A DNA stretch of 64,000 nucleotides from Pseudoflavitalea rhizosphaerae (lineage in GTDB: Bacteria > Bacteroidota > Bacteroidia > Chitinophagales > Chitinophagaceae): contig NZ_RCSU01000012.1 in NCBI RefSeq assembly GCF_003991355.1, positions 62,001-126,000 of the forward strand. The letters are read 5' to 3'. Below the pieces are notes generated by a model. The model searched no databases. It had not been told where the DNA came from and was given only the letters and a program-made list of their open reading frames with translations. Position 1 is the stretch's first letter, and each line of letters begins with the position of its first letter. Shown here piece by piece: positions 17,156-25,008 of the stretch. The position numbers were made by a program, and so were the translations under genes.

Positions 17156-17776
17156 ATGTTACTACACCTTCATCCAGACGATCCGCAACCACGGAACCTC
17201 CGTACGATTGCGACCACCCTCTCAAAGGGCGGAGTGATCATTTATCCAACCGATACCATCTATGGACTTGGATGTGACATATATCAACACAAGGCCGTGG
17301 AAAGGATTGCCCGGATCAAGGGAGTTGACCCGCAAAAAGCACAGCTGTCGTTCATCTGTTATGACCTCAGCGATCTCAGCAAATACACCAAGAGCATTTC
17401 CACTCCGGTATACCGTATGTTGAAAAGATATCTCCCCGGTCCTTACACTTTCATCCTCCCTGCCAGCAAGGAAGTGCCGAAGATCCTAAAAAGTAAAAAA
17501 GATACTATCGGGCTTCGCATACCCAATAACAATATTGCCCGTGCCATTATCAAAGAACTGGGTCACCCCATCCTCAGCGCCTCACTACCCGGAGAAATGG
17601 TGGAAGAATACACCGATCCGGAACTGATAATCCGGAAATTCGAGAAACAGGTTGACCTGGTGATCGATGGCGGCATTGGCGGAATGGTGCCCTCTACCAT
17701 TGTGGATTGCACCGGCGATCAGCCGGTAGTGATCAGGCAGGGTGCCGGCGCCTTTGAAATGCAGGAAGAAGATTAA
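17156..17776 (+). CDS. L-threonylcarbamoyladenylate synthase-type protein (Sua5/YciO/YrdC family)
   Basis: I use the ATG at 17156 (206 residues, MLLHLHPDDPQ). Family motifs are GGVIIYPTDTIYGLGCD near the N-terminus, KGVDPQKAQLSFICYDLSDL, LPGPYTFILPAS and a closing STIVDCTGDQPVVIRQGAG. Sua5/YrdC enzymes make threonylcarbamoyl-AMP for the t6A modification of ANN-decoding tRNAs. The length, the MLLHLHP start and the LSFICYDLSDLSKYTK wording are closer to the YciO subfamily, whose role is less certain. It is followed 22 bp later by a GNAT gene and probably co-transcribed with it. Confidence 0.9.
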   Translation: MLLHLHPDDPQPRNLRTIATTLSKGGVIIYPTDTIYGLGCDIYQHKAVERIARIKGVDPQKAQLSFICYDLSDLSKYTKSISTPVYRMLKRYLPGPYTFILPASKEVPKILKSKKDTIGLRIPNNNIARAIIKELGHPILSASLPGEMVEEYTDPELIIRKFEKQVDLVIDGGIGGMVPSTIVDCTGDQPVVIRQGAGAFEMQEED

Positions 17777-17798
17777 AACTTTCCAGATAATTTCACTT

Positions 17799-18407
17799 AT
17801 GTCTAACCAATCATTGTACGAGAAATATTTCCCTCAGACCTTTTCCCTGGAAACCCCACGCGTAGTACTGCGCCTCCTGCAACCGGAAGACTTCGACGCC
17901 TTCCTGCCGCTGGCGGCTTCCAAAGAAACCTGGACTTATTTCACCAAAGACCTCACTGATCCCGAAGAGCTCCGCTCCTGGATCTATGTAGCCCTCGAAG
18001 AGCGCGCAGAGCATAAGCGCATGCCCTTCACCGTAATAGACAGGGATACGCATGAAATTTGCGGCAGCACCAGTTTTGGTAATATTTCATTCTATGATTC
18101 AAGGATCGAGATCGGATGGACCTGGCTCGGCCCGGACTTCAGAGGCACCGGCGTGAATCGTCATGCCAAATTTGCGCTGCTCAGCTATGCATTCGAAGTG
18201 ATGAAAATGGAAAGAGTGGAAATCAAAACAGATAACCTCAACGAAAGGTCCAAAGCCGCCCTCCTCAAAGTAGGCATGATCCCCGAAGGCGTACTTCGCA
18301 GTCATATGCTTATGCATTCCAACAGGAGAAGGGATAGCGCTTATTTCGGTTTACTGAAAAAAGAATGGGACGAAAGGAAATTCTCTTTTTTTCCGGACAT
18401 GTACTAG
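17799..18407 (+). CDS. GNAT-family N-acetyltransferase (RimJ/RimL-like)
   Basis: I start at the ATG at 17799 (MSNQSLYEKY, 202 residues); an upstream ATG at 17742 lies inside the preceding gene. The protein has the RimJ/RimL layout: ETPRVVLRLLQPEDFDAFLP at the start, then IGWTWLGPDFRGTGVNRHAK, which holds the acetyl-CoA pyrophosphate-binding loop, and VEIKTDNLNERSKAALLKVG with the conserved asparagine. These enzymes acetylate protein N-termini or small amines; the acceptor is unknown. Repeat copy 3 begins about 28 bp after its stop. Confidence 0.92.
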   Translation: MSNQSLYEKYFPQTFSLETPRVVLRLLQPEDFDAFLPLAASKETWTYFTKDLTDPEELRSWIYVALEERAEHKRMPFTVIDRDTHEICGSTSFGNISFYDSRIEIGWTWLGPDFRGTGVNRHAKFALLSYAFEVMKMERVEIKTDNLNERSKAALLKVGMIPEGVLRSHMLMHSNRRRDSAYFGLLKKEWDERKFSFFPDMY

Positions 18408-18435
18408 ATGTGGCCAGTGATATTTGTTGGGTGTG

Positions 18436-18543
18436 GCCAGTCGCTCGCCTCTGGCGAGTGACTTATATTTAGTCGCCTCCGGCGACGCAGTGTTCGCCGG
18501 AGGCGAACCAATACTGGTCACTCGCCAGAGGCGAGCGACTGGG
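18436..18543. repeat. Dispersed structured repeat, copy 3 of 5
   Basis: The outer arms CCAGTCGCTCGCCTCTGGCGAG and CTCGCCAGAGGCGAGCGACTGG are perfect reverse complements. The middle hairpins are in the opposite order to copies 1, 2 and 5: GTCGCCTCCGGCGAC first, then GTTCGCCGGAGGCGAAC, so this copy is inverted. It lies between converging genes, 28 bp after the GNAT stop. Confidence 0.92.
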
Positions 18544-18576
18544 CTTCCCGCAACTTCCGGAACTCCCTATAAAGCA

Positions 18577-18605
18577 AAAGGACTTACCTTTTGGTAAGCC
18601 CCTTG
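18577..18605. terminator. Bidirectional terminator between GNAT and the small basic protein gene
   Basis: AAGGACTTACC pairs with GGTAAGCCCCTT around a TTTT loop. The minus-strand reading ends in TTTTGCTTT, so it mainly serves the minus-strand gene, but it also lies downstream of the plus-strand GNAT gene. Confidence 0.65.
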
Positions 18606-18638
18606 CAAAAGTACAACCACCTGAAAAACCGTCCTTGA

Positions 18639-18950
18639 TTATTTGCAACGAACGCGGCCATTGTGCTTGTGGTGATAGATCTTCCTGCCAGCCATTTTAC
18701 GTTCGTGGATTAAATGTTTTCTTTCGCGGGGACTGATGCGGCCATCATTCCTTTTGTAACGCATTCTATCGTGGCGAATATCTTTCTGATCTTTATGTAA
18801 ACGATAAGCTTCCGCTTTCGTAAGCTGACCAGTCTTAACGCCATTGTATATGCGCTCTTTCTGATTCTTCTCCCTGATGGGCTGAGCTTGTGAAACACTT
18901 ACACCAACCACCATCATCATTACAACCGAGAGGAAAATTGAAGCTTTCAT
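18639..18950 (-). CDS. Small basic exported protein of unknown function
   Basis: The 103-residue protein begins with a clear signal peptide (cleavage after VSQAQ). The mature part of about 80 residues is highly basic and histidine-rich. It has the pattern RIYNGVKTGQLTKAEAYRLHK, then NDGRISPRERKHLIH, then GRKIYHHKHN. I recall similar small exported proteins with the sequence GxLTxxEAxxL...DGxxSxxERxxL...IYxxKHN in other bacteria, without an assigned function. The DGRISPRER segment resembles an EF-hand-like loop followed by a helix, which is only a suggestion. A terminator follows its stop; the rnhB gene is 94 bp upstream on the same strand. Confidence 0.75.
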   Translation of the reverse strand: MKASIFLSVVMMMVVGVSVSQAQPIREKNQKERIYNGVKTGQLTKAEAYRLHKDQKDIRHDRMRYKRNDGRISPRERKHLIHERKMAGRKIYHHKHNGRVRCK

Positions 18951-19044
18951 AATCGTAAATTTTGTAGTGAAACAATCTTTACATATCAGACGGCTGCTGC
19001 TCTCTCCGGTTTAATGGATGGTGCAACGATAATTGTTAGGGAAA

Positions 19045-19650
19045 CTATAAATCCAATTCCAGTTGTTCTTCCGAAGAGAAGCACTGGAAGGAACGGCGAT
19101 GGTAAGGACTCAGTCCATGCGCCATAATAGCTTTGCGATGATCGGCAGTGCCATAACCTTTATTCGAATTCCATTTATAATGCGGGAATGATTCGTGTAA
19201 TTGTTTCATGTGATCATCGCGGTAGGTCTTGGCCAGGATACTGGCAGCCGCAATGCTTGCATAAATGGAATCCCCTTTGATAATACAGGCATGAGGAATG
19301 CCCTGATAGGGAATGAAACGATTACCATCTATGAGCAACAGTTTCGGTTGTTGCTGCAGTTGAGCCACTGCCAGGTGCATCGCCTTGAAAGATGCTTTTA
19401 AGATATTGATCTCATCGATCTCTTCATGCGAAACCATCGCTACTGCATAAGCCACTGCTTTTTCCTGGATGAAACTGCGTAATTCATACCTGTTTTCTTC
19501 AGTTACCTGCTTGGAATCATTCAACAGGGGATGATGGAATCCGGCTGGCAATATTACAGCCGCCGCCACTACCGGACCTGCAAGGCAACCACGGCCTGCT
19601 TCATCACATCCGGCTTCAATCAGTTCTTCCTGGTGAAAATTCTTGAGCAA
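19045..19650 (-). CDS. rnhB: Ribonuclease HII
   Basis: The 201-residue enzyme cleaves the RNA strand of RNA-DNA hybrids and single ribonucleotides in DNA. The active-site motif [15 protein letters not shown] (D16, E17) and [11 protein letters not shown] (D108) are present, with a later acidic residue in AKTYRDDHM. The start is a TTG (19648-19650): an in-frame TGA lies 18 bp upstream and no ATG falls between it and the catalytic motif. A -7 match TACTTTTG (plus 19667-19674) is 16 bp upstream and fits this start. Confidence 0.95.
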   Translation of the reverse strand: MLKNFHQEELIEAGCDEAGRGCLAGPVVAAAVILPAGFHHPLLNDSKQVTEENRYELRSFIQEKAVAYAVAMVSHEEIDEINILKASFKAMHLAVAQLQQQPKLLLIDGNRFIPYQGIPHACIIKGDSIYASIAAASILAKTYRDDHMKQLHESFPHYKWNSNKGYGTADHRKAIMAHGLSPYHRRSFQCFSSEEQLELDL

Positions 19651-19666
19651 TTCCTGAAACTTTGTT

Positions 19667-19674
19667 CAAAAGTA
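19667..19674 (-). promoter_or_regulatory. -7 promoter element of rnhB
   Basis: The minus strand reads TACTTTTG, an exact TAnnTTTG match, 16 bp before the TTG start codon; no clear -33 element is seen. Confidence 0.5.
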
Positions 19675-19799
19675 AGGGGTTGGCAAGAATAGGAGCATGA
19701 TTGGTATAGGATTTTTACTCACATGTGTATTGCTTTGATGTGATTGATGTATCGGAAATCCATATTAGCTAAAGATTCCGTTCTTTTGCTAAATTTTTC

Positions 19800-20600
19800 A
19801 TGGAGATTCTTGCCTATATCATTGCTGTGTTGATCGGCGTTTCGCTTGGACTGATCGGTGGAGGAGGTTCCATCATCACAGTTCCGGTATTGGTATATCT
19901 GATGAAAGTGCAACCAGAACTGGCAACTGCTTATTCGCTTTTTGTTGTGGGCAGTTGCAGCCTTGTAGGTTCTGTTCGCTCTTACAGAAAAGGACTGGTG
20001 GATTTCCCGGTCGTTTTTGTATTCGGCAGCGCTTCGATGTTATCCGTTTTCACTACAAGACATTGGCTCGTCCCGAAAATTCCCGATCATCTGTTCACCA
20101 TCGCCGGTTACGAAGTGAACAAAGGTAGTTTCCTCATGCTGCTCTTTGCCTGCCTGATGTTGGCCAGTTCTTATTCCATGATCAAAAACGGAAGACAAAA
20201 ACTTACTGTTGTTCCTCCATCCGATAAACCCCGCAAAATGGGCCCATTGTTTTTCCAGGGAATCGTAGTAGGTGTGGTAACCGGGTTGCTCGGCGCAGGC
20301 GGCGGCTTCCTGATCATTCCGGCACTGGTGTTGTTTGGTAAGCTTCCCATGAAGGAGGCCGTAGGTTCCAGCCTCACCATTATGGCTTTCAGCTCTCTCT
20401 TCGGATTCTTCAGCACTTCAGGACAATACGAGATCAACTGGGCGCAGTTGCTCAGCTTCACTGCCATTGCAGTGAGCGGCATCTTTATTGGTCAATACCT
20501 GAGCGACAGGATCTCCGGCGCAAGCCTCAAAAAAGGGTTCGGATGGTTTGTTCTCGCCATGGGTGTGTATGTACTTAGTAAAGAACTCTTTCACTGGTAA
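19800..20600 (+). CDS. TauE/SafE-family sulfite/anion exporter-like membrane protein
   Basis: The 266-residue protein has about eight hydrophobic helices and the duplicated glycine-rich signature of the family: IGVSLGLIGGGGSIITVPVL near the N-terminus and VGVVTGLLGAGGGFLIIPAL in the second half. Members export sulfite, sulfoacetate or other small anions across the inner membrane. No sulfur-metabolism gene is adjacent, so the substrate is open. It is divergent from rnhB; a TAAATTTT sequence just before the ATG resembles a -7 element with one mismatch. Confidence 0.9.
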   Translation: MEILAYIIAVLIGVSLGLIGGGGSIITVPVLVYLMKVQPELATAYSLFVVGSCSLVGSVRSYRKGLVDFPVVFVFGSASMLSVFTTRHWLVPKIPDHLFTIAGYEVNKGSFLMLLFACLMLASSYSMIKNGRQKLTVVPPSDKPRKMGPLFFQGIVVGVVTGLLGAGGGFLIIPALVLFGKLPMKEAVGSSLTIMAFSSLFGFFSTSGQYEINWAQLLSFTAIAVSGIFIGQYLSDRISGASLKKGFGWFVLAMGVYVLSKELFHW

Positions 20601-20640
20601 TAGTTTCTTCGTTTTAAGGCAGAGATGACCCGTTTGTTCC

Positions 20641-20648
20641 TACCTTTG
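20641..20648 (+). promoter_or_regulatory. -7 promoter element of the heme A synthase gene
   Basis: TACCTTTG, an exact TAnnTTTG match, lies only 8 bp before the ATG at 20657, implying a very short or absent 5' leader. It also excludes the in-frame GTG at 20648 as start. Confidence 0.55.
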
Positions 20649-20656
20649 TGCGCGCT

Positions 20657-21769
20657 ATGAAGACACAATCACCCCCTGCGGATTTGTTGCGCCCCGGGTC
20701 TTATGGCCCCGGATCCAAAGCAGTTTACAACTGGATCATGATCGGCGTAGTGATGTTACTGGTCCAGGTAATTCTCGGCGGCATCACCCGCCTGACCGGT
20801 TCCGGATTGAGTATCACAGAATGGAATGTTGTTACCGGCGCCCTCCCCCCTCTTTCAGAAGAAGCCTGGCTGAACGAATTCAACAAATACCAGCAAACAC
20901 CCCAATACCATTATCTCAATTCTGATTTCACTTTAAAAGATTTTAAATTCATTTTCTTCTGGGAATGGTTCCACCGTTTCTGGGCGAGATTGATCGGCGT
21001 GGTATTCGTGGTTGGATTTGTTTATCTCGTGGCAAAGAAATACCTGAAGAAGGAAATGTTCAATCCGCTGCTCATCCTCTTTCTTTTCGGAGCCCTGCAG
21101 GGAGCCATCGGCTGGATCATGGTAGCCAGTGGCCTCACAGGAGATGCTGTTTATGTAAAACCGACCAGACTGGCGCTGCACTTCATATTCGCTCTCGGTT
21201 TGATCTCCTATGCTTACTGGTTTGCACTGGAACTGAAAGTAACGAGGGCACAAACCATCGCCAATCCATCTTTAAGAAAATGGACCTGGTGGCTGCTCAT
21301 CGTTCTTTTTATTCAACTCATTTTCGGTGCACTCATGGCCGGTCATAAAGCCGCCATTGCGGCCCCCACCTGGCCCACCATCAATGGCAGTATGATACCC
21401 GGCGGCATGTTACGGGAATCCCCGGCCCTGCTGAATTTTTTCGAGAACAAGATCACCATCCATTTTGTGCATCGCGGTCTCGCCTACCTGTTACTGGTAT
21501 TGATCATCATCTATTCCAGGAAATTGTTTCAATTGAAAACTAATAGCCAACCTTTCAATAAAGCCAGGAAATTTCCGTTGGTATTTGTTTTGATACAGGT
21601 TTTGCTGGGCATCATTTCAGTACTCACTGCACCATTTATTGTTCCCAGTCATTGGGGAAGTTTCGAATGGATGGCCCAACTGCACCAGGTTACAGGCATG
21701 TTATTAGTTTTAAGCCTGGTGGCCATGTTGTATATGATACGGAAAACCGCTTACTCATTACCAGCGTAA
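20657..21769 (+). CDS. ctaA: Heme A synthase (COX15/CtaA family)
   Basis: The 370-residue integral membrane protein oxidises the C8 methyl of heme O to the formyl group of heme A, needed for aa3-type cytochrome oxidases. It has about eight helices and four histidines in the expected heme-binding positions: EWFHRFWARL, RLALHFIFAL, IHFVHRGLAY and AQLHQVTGML. The N-terminal GGITRLTGSGLSITEWNVV segment is diagnostic. I start at ATG 20657; three upstream codons could be read from a GTG but overlap the -7 element. No cytochrome oxidase genes are in the window. Confidence 0.95.
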   Translation: MKTQSPPADLLRPGSYGPGSKAVYNWIMIGVVMLLVQVILGGITRLTGSGLSITEWNVVTGALPPLSEEAWLNEFNKYQQTPQYHYLNSDFTLKDFKFIFFWEWFHRFWARLIGVVFVVGFVYLVAKKYLKKEMFNPLLILFLFGALQGAIGWIMVASGLTGDAVYVKPTRLALHFIFALGLISYAYWFALELKVTRAQTIANPSLRKWTWWLLIVLFIQLIFGALMAGHKAAIAAPTWPTINGSMIPGGMLRESPALLNFFENKITIHFVHRGLAYLLLVLIIIYSRKLFQLKTNSQPFNKARKFPLVFVLIQVLLGIISVLTAPFIVPSHWGSFEWMAQLHQVTGMLLVLSLVAMLYMIRKTAYSLPA

Positions 21770-21842
21770 TTGTATATAAACCTTTTTCTTTTATGTAAAT
21801 TGGTGGCAGAATGCCGGTAACCCCGGTACCCCTCTGTAAAAT

Positions 21843-24101
21843 ATGAAAGCATTCCTGAGAGGACTATATTACTCATTCCCGCTCCAGTTGTTCCTGCTTC
21901 ACTTCAAGAAGTTCCAGGTATTGCTGTTCTTCTGGTTCATACTCTTCAGCACAGTGAATGGCACATTCATGAAGAGTTTTGGAGCCGATTCCCTCTATCT
22001 GGCTCCGGAATATCTCGGTAATGTAAATGCCCTGAGCGCTTCTTTTGTTGGAGTGAGTATCGGCATCTTCATCATGAGCTGGAATATCACCACTTTCATT
22101 TTGTTCAGCCGGCATTTCCGTTTCCTGGCTACTACCTCCAACCCATTCCTTAAATACTGTATCAACAATTTCGTGATACCACTCGCCTTCCTCATTTTCT
22201 ATTTTTTCAATGCAGTGGTATTTGCGCGCGATAAAGAACTGATGGACGCCTGGCATATTTTTTTACTGGTATTGGGCTTCCTGACCGGGCTGGTAGTGAT
22301 CATCATCATTTCATTATACTATTTTTTCCGCGCAGACAAAACCATCATCCGCCGGCTGGCGCCGGTGATCAGTAATCCGCAACTCTTCAAGGCCCAGTTC
22401 AAAAAAGGTGAAACCCGCGCCACCGAAAGCCGTCTCGTAAAAGTAGAATGGTATCTCAATTCAATTTTAAAATTGAAGAAAGTGCGCGATGTATCGCACT
22501 ACTCCCGCGAGTTCCTGGAAACCATTTTTAGCCGGCATCACTTCGCAGCGGTGATCTCGATATTCGTTGCCTTCATCTTTTTGATAGTGGTTGGTTTCTG
22601 GCTCGACAACCCACTGTTCCAGTTGCCTGCAGCGGCCGGCATCACCTTATTCTTTGCCATCCTGATAGCCGTGTCAGGCGCCTTCACCTATTTCCTGCAG
22701 AGCTGGAGTATCCCTGCACTGGTAGTGATCTTCCTGGTCCTGAACGTGCTTTACCGCTACGGGATCATCGATCCCACCAATAAGGCTTACGGGCTGGACT
22801 ATGCGAAGAAAGAAGACAGGCCGGAGTATTCCCAGGAATCACTCATGGCGCTTTGCGCTCCTTCCCATATCGAAGCAGACAAGGCAAACATGATCGCAAT
22901 CCTGGATAAATGGAAAGCGAAACAGAACAGTCCAAAACCCGTGATGTTCATCATCAACACCAGCGGAGGGGGAAACCGCAGCGCCACTTTCACAATGAAC
23001 GTACTGCAAAGGCTCGACAGCCTCAGTGGTGGCGACCTGATGAAGAAAACATTCCTCATCACCGGCGCTTCAGGCGGCATGCTCGGCGCAGCTTATTTCC
23101 GTGAACTGGAAAAAGAAAAAAGGAATGGCAAGTCCATTAACCTGCAGAACAAACAATACGTAGACGATATTTCCAGCGACCTGCTGAATTCCCTCTTCAC
23201 ATCCTTTGTGGCGCGTGACCTGGCTGCTCCGGCACAGCGATTCTCCGTGGGCCCTTTTGAGTATGTGAAAGACCGCGGCTACGCATTCGAAGAGAAACTC
23301 AACAGCAATACAAGAGGCCTGCTCAACAAGCAGCTAAGGGAGCAATATAACGATGAAGTGCAAGCGAAAATGCCATTGATGCTCTTCAACTCCGTCATCA
23401 CCCGCGACGGAAGGAAGATGATCATCTGCACGCAACCCGTAAGCTTCCTCATGCGCCCCTGCTACGATACATTGCGCGATGCAGATGTAGACATCGATGG
23501 CGTGGACTACCAGGCATTGTTCTCCAAACAGGACCCGCTGAACCTGCGCATGCTCACCGCCCTGCGCATGAATGCCACTTTCCCCTACGTGCTGCCCAAT
23601 GTCTGGCTGCCCAGCACTCCGGTTATTGATGTGATGGATGCAGGCCTCCGCGATAATTTCGGACAGGAAACCGCCACCCGCTTCGTGCAGGTCTTTGATG
23701 ACTGGATCAAGGCCAATACCAGCGCTGTTGTACTGCTGCAGATCCGCGACCGCAAGACCGGCGGATGGGACCACCCCTACGAATCCGGCGCCATCACGGA
23801 TATTGCAACCAAACCCATGCTGCTGCTGCAATACAACTGGTTCAAGATGCAGGAGTATGGGCAAAATGAAATGATGAGCCTTACACAGGAACTACTCGGC
23901 GGGCATTTCCATCGCCTCACATTTCAATACATTCCCAAAAAAGAAGATGCTGCCGCAGCATTGAACTTCCGTCTCTCCAAACGTGAAAAGCAGGACATCA
24001 GTGAAGCGATGATGAGCAGTGTGAACGCTGGCAGCTTCGATCAGTTCACGCAATACGTTAACGGCTCACATCCGCATTCGATCACTAAAAAGGATGAATA
24101 A
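21843..24101 (+). CDS. Membrane-anchored patatin-like phospholipase
   Basis: The 752-residue protein joins an N-terminal membrane part (about seven hydrophobic helices in residues 1-305) to a C-terminal patatin hydrolase domain. The catalytic features are the oxyanion glycine loop SGGGNRSATFTM (about residue 378), the nucleophile elbow GASGGMLGAAYF and the dyad aspartate in DAGLRDNFG. Patatins cleave acyl chains from phospholipids. A long polytopic N-terminus is unusual for this family and suggests the enzyme works at the inner membrane. Its 3' end overlaps the converging lipid-kinase gene by 17 bp. Confidence 0.85.
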   Translation: MKAFLRGLYYSFPLQLFLLHFKKFQVLLFFWFILFSTVNGTFMKSFGADSLYLAPEYLGNVNALSASFVGVSIGIFIMSWNITTFILFSRHFRFLATTSNPFLKYCINNFVIPLAFLIFYFFNAVVFARDKELMDAWHIFLLVLGFLTGLVVIIIISLYYFFRADKTIIRRLAPVISNPQLFKAQFKKGETRATESRLVKVEWYLNSILKLKKVRDVSHYSREFLETIFSRHHFAAVISIFVAFIFLIVVGFWLDNPLFQLPAAAGITLFFAILIAVSGAFTYFLQSWSIPALVVIFLVLNVLYRYGIIDPTNKAYGLDYAKKEDRPEYSQESLMALCAPSHIEADKANMIAILDKWKAKQNSPKPVMFIINTSGGGNRSATFTMNVLQRLDSLSGGDLMKKTFLITGASGGMLGAAYFRELEKEKRNGKSINLQNKQYVDDISSDLLNSLFTSFVARDLAAPAQRFSVGPFEYVKDRGYAFEEKLNSNTRGLLNKQLREQYNDEVQAKMPLMLFNSVITRDGRKMIICTQPVSFLMRPCYDTLRDADVDIDGVDYQALFSKQDPLNLRMLTALRMNATFPYVLPNVWLPSTPVIDVMDAGLRDNFGQETATRFVQVFDDWIKANTSAVVLLQIRDRKTGGWDHPYESGAITDIATKPMLLLQYNWFKMQEYGQNEMMSLTQELLGGHFHRLTFQYIPKKEDAAAALNFRLSKREKQDISEAMMSSVNAGSFDQFTQYVNGSHPHSITKKDE

Positions 24102-24981
24102 GCCTGAAATAATGCGGGAGTACTTTGATGGATAGATTCTTCAGGGTTTCTCTCGGTTCACCGTCGATATGCAATGGCGCTTCCGCCGTATTTTCGATCA
24201 CCAGCTCTTCTGTTTGAAAATAGATGACCGGTGAGCGTAATGAATTTTCAACCCTTTTGATCTTACCTGCCATTACCTGCTTCAGTACAGTGAGCAGGAG
24301 CAAGGGCTTTGCAATTTTTTTCACCACCACCACATCCAACATACCATCTGAGAGAACAGCCTGCGGCGCAATGGTGAAATTATTTCCGAACTGGTTGCTG
24401 TTGGCAATGCTGATGAAGAAGGCATCCGTGGAGAATACCAGTCCGTTTGCTTTTATTTTGAAAGGCCAGGTCTTTGCCGAGAAGAAATTACGGGTGGTTA
24501 AGGAAGCGTAGGTTGCCAATCCTCTTTTGGGTTGCTCTGCAAATTCATGCGCCACTTTTGCATCGAAGCCCAGTCCGCAGAGCATGCAGGCAAACTGGTT
24601 GTTCACCAGGAACCCGTCTGTGGGGCGGGCCACGCCATCGAACACAATGTCCAGCGCTTTGCTGCTGTTCTTTGGAATACCCGCGGCATAAGCCAGTCCG
24701 TTTCCCGATCCCATCGGAACAATACCGAAGTTCACCTGAGTATCCGCCAGGGAATTGACTACCGCATTCACGGAACCATCGCCACCACAGACAATGATAT
24801 CCGTGATGCCATCATCCTTGATCTTTGATCTCAGGAAGCGGTAATCGCCATCGATCATAGTGGGCAACACTTCAAAAGGGATTTTCCGCTCTTTGGTTTT
24901 GCTGACCACCAGTTCCTTCAGTGAAGATTTACCCTGGGTTCCGGAAATAGGATTGATAAGATAGATGATCTTTCTTCGCAT
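24085..24981 (-). CDS. Diacylglycerol/lipid kinase family protein
   Basis: I use the ATG at 24979-24981 (298 residues, MRRKIIYLINPISGT); a TTG three codons upstream is possible but overlaps the -7 element. The catalytic domain shows the ATP-binding motif CGGDGSVNAVVNSL and the follow-on VPMGSGNGLAYAAGI, as in DagK/YegS/LCB kinases. It phosphorylates a lipid hydroxyl such as that of diacylglycerol or a sphingoid base; the latter is possible because many Bacteroidota make sphingolipids. The gene is convergent with the patatin and divergent from ppk1 with only 27 bp between the ATGs. Confidence 0.9.
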   Translation of the reverse strand: MRRKIIYLINPISGTQGKSSLKELVVSKTKERKIPFEVLPTMIDGDYRFLRSKIKDDGITDIIVCGGDGSVNAVVNSLADTQVNFGIVPMGSGNGLAYAAGIPKNSSKALDIVFDGVARPTDGFLVNNQFACMLCGLGFDAKVAHEFAEQPKRGLATYASLTTRNFFSAKTWPFKIKANGLVFSTDAFFISIANSNQFGNNFTIAPQAVLSDGMLDVVVVKKIAKPLLLLTVLKQVMAGKIKRVENSLRSPVIYFQTEELVIENTAEAPLHIDGEPRETLKNLSIKVLPHYFRLIHPF

Positions 24982-24987
24982 GCGTGG

Positions 24988-25004
24988 CAAAATTATTAGT
25001 TTTG
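24988..25004. promoter_or_regulatory. Back-to-back -7 elements of the lipid kinase and ppk1 genes
   Basis: The minus strand reads TAATTTTG (plus 24988-24995) and the plus strand TAGTTTTG (24997-25004), both exact TAnnTTTG matches, 1 bp apart. Each is 4-6 bp from its gene's ATG, so both messages would be nearly leaderless and each upstream promoter half would lie in the other gene's coding start. No convincing -33 TTTG is seen for either. Confidence 0.55.
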
Positions 25005-25008
25005 GACC

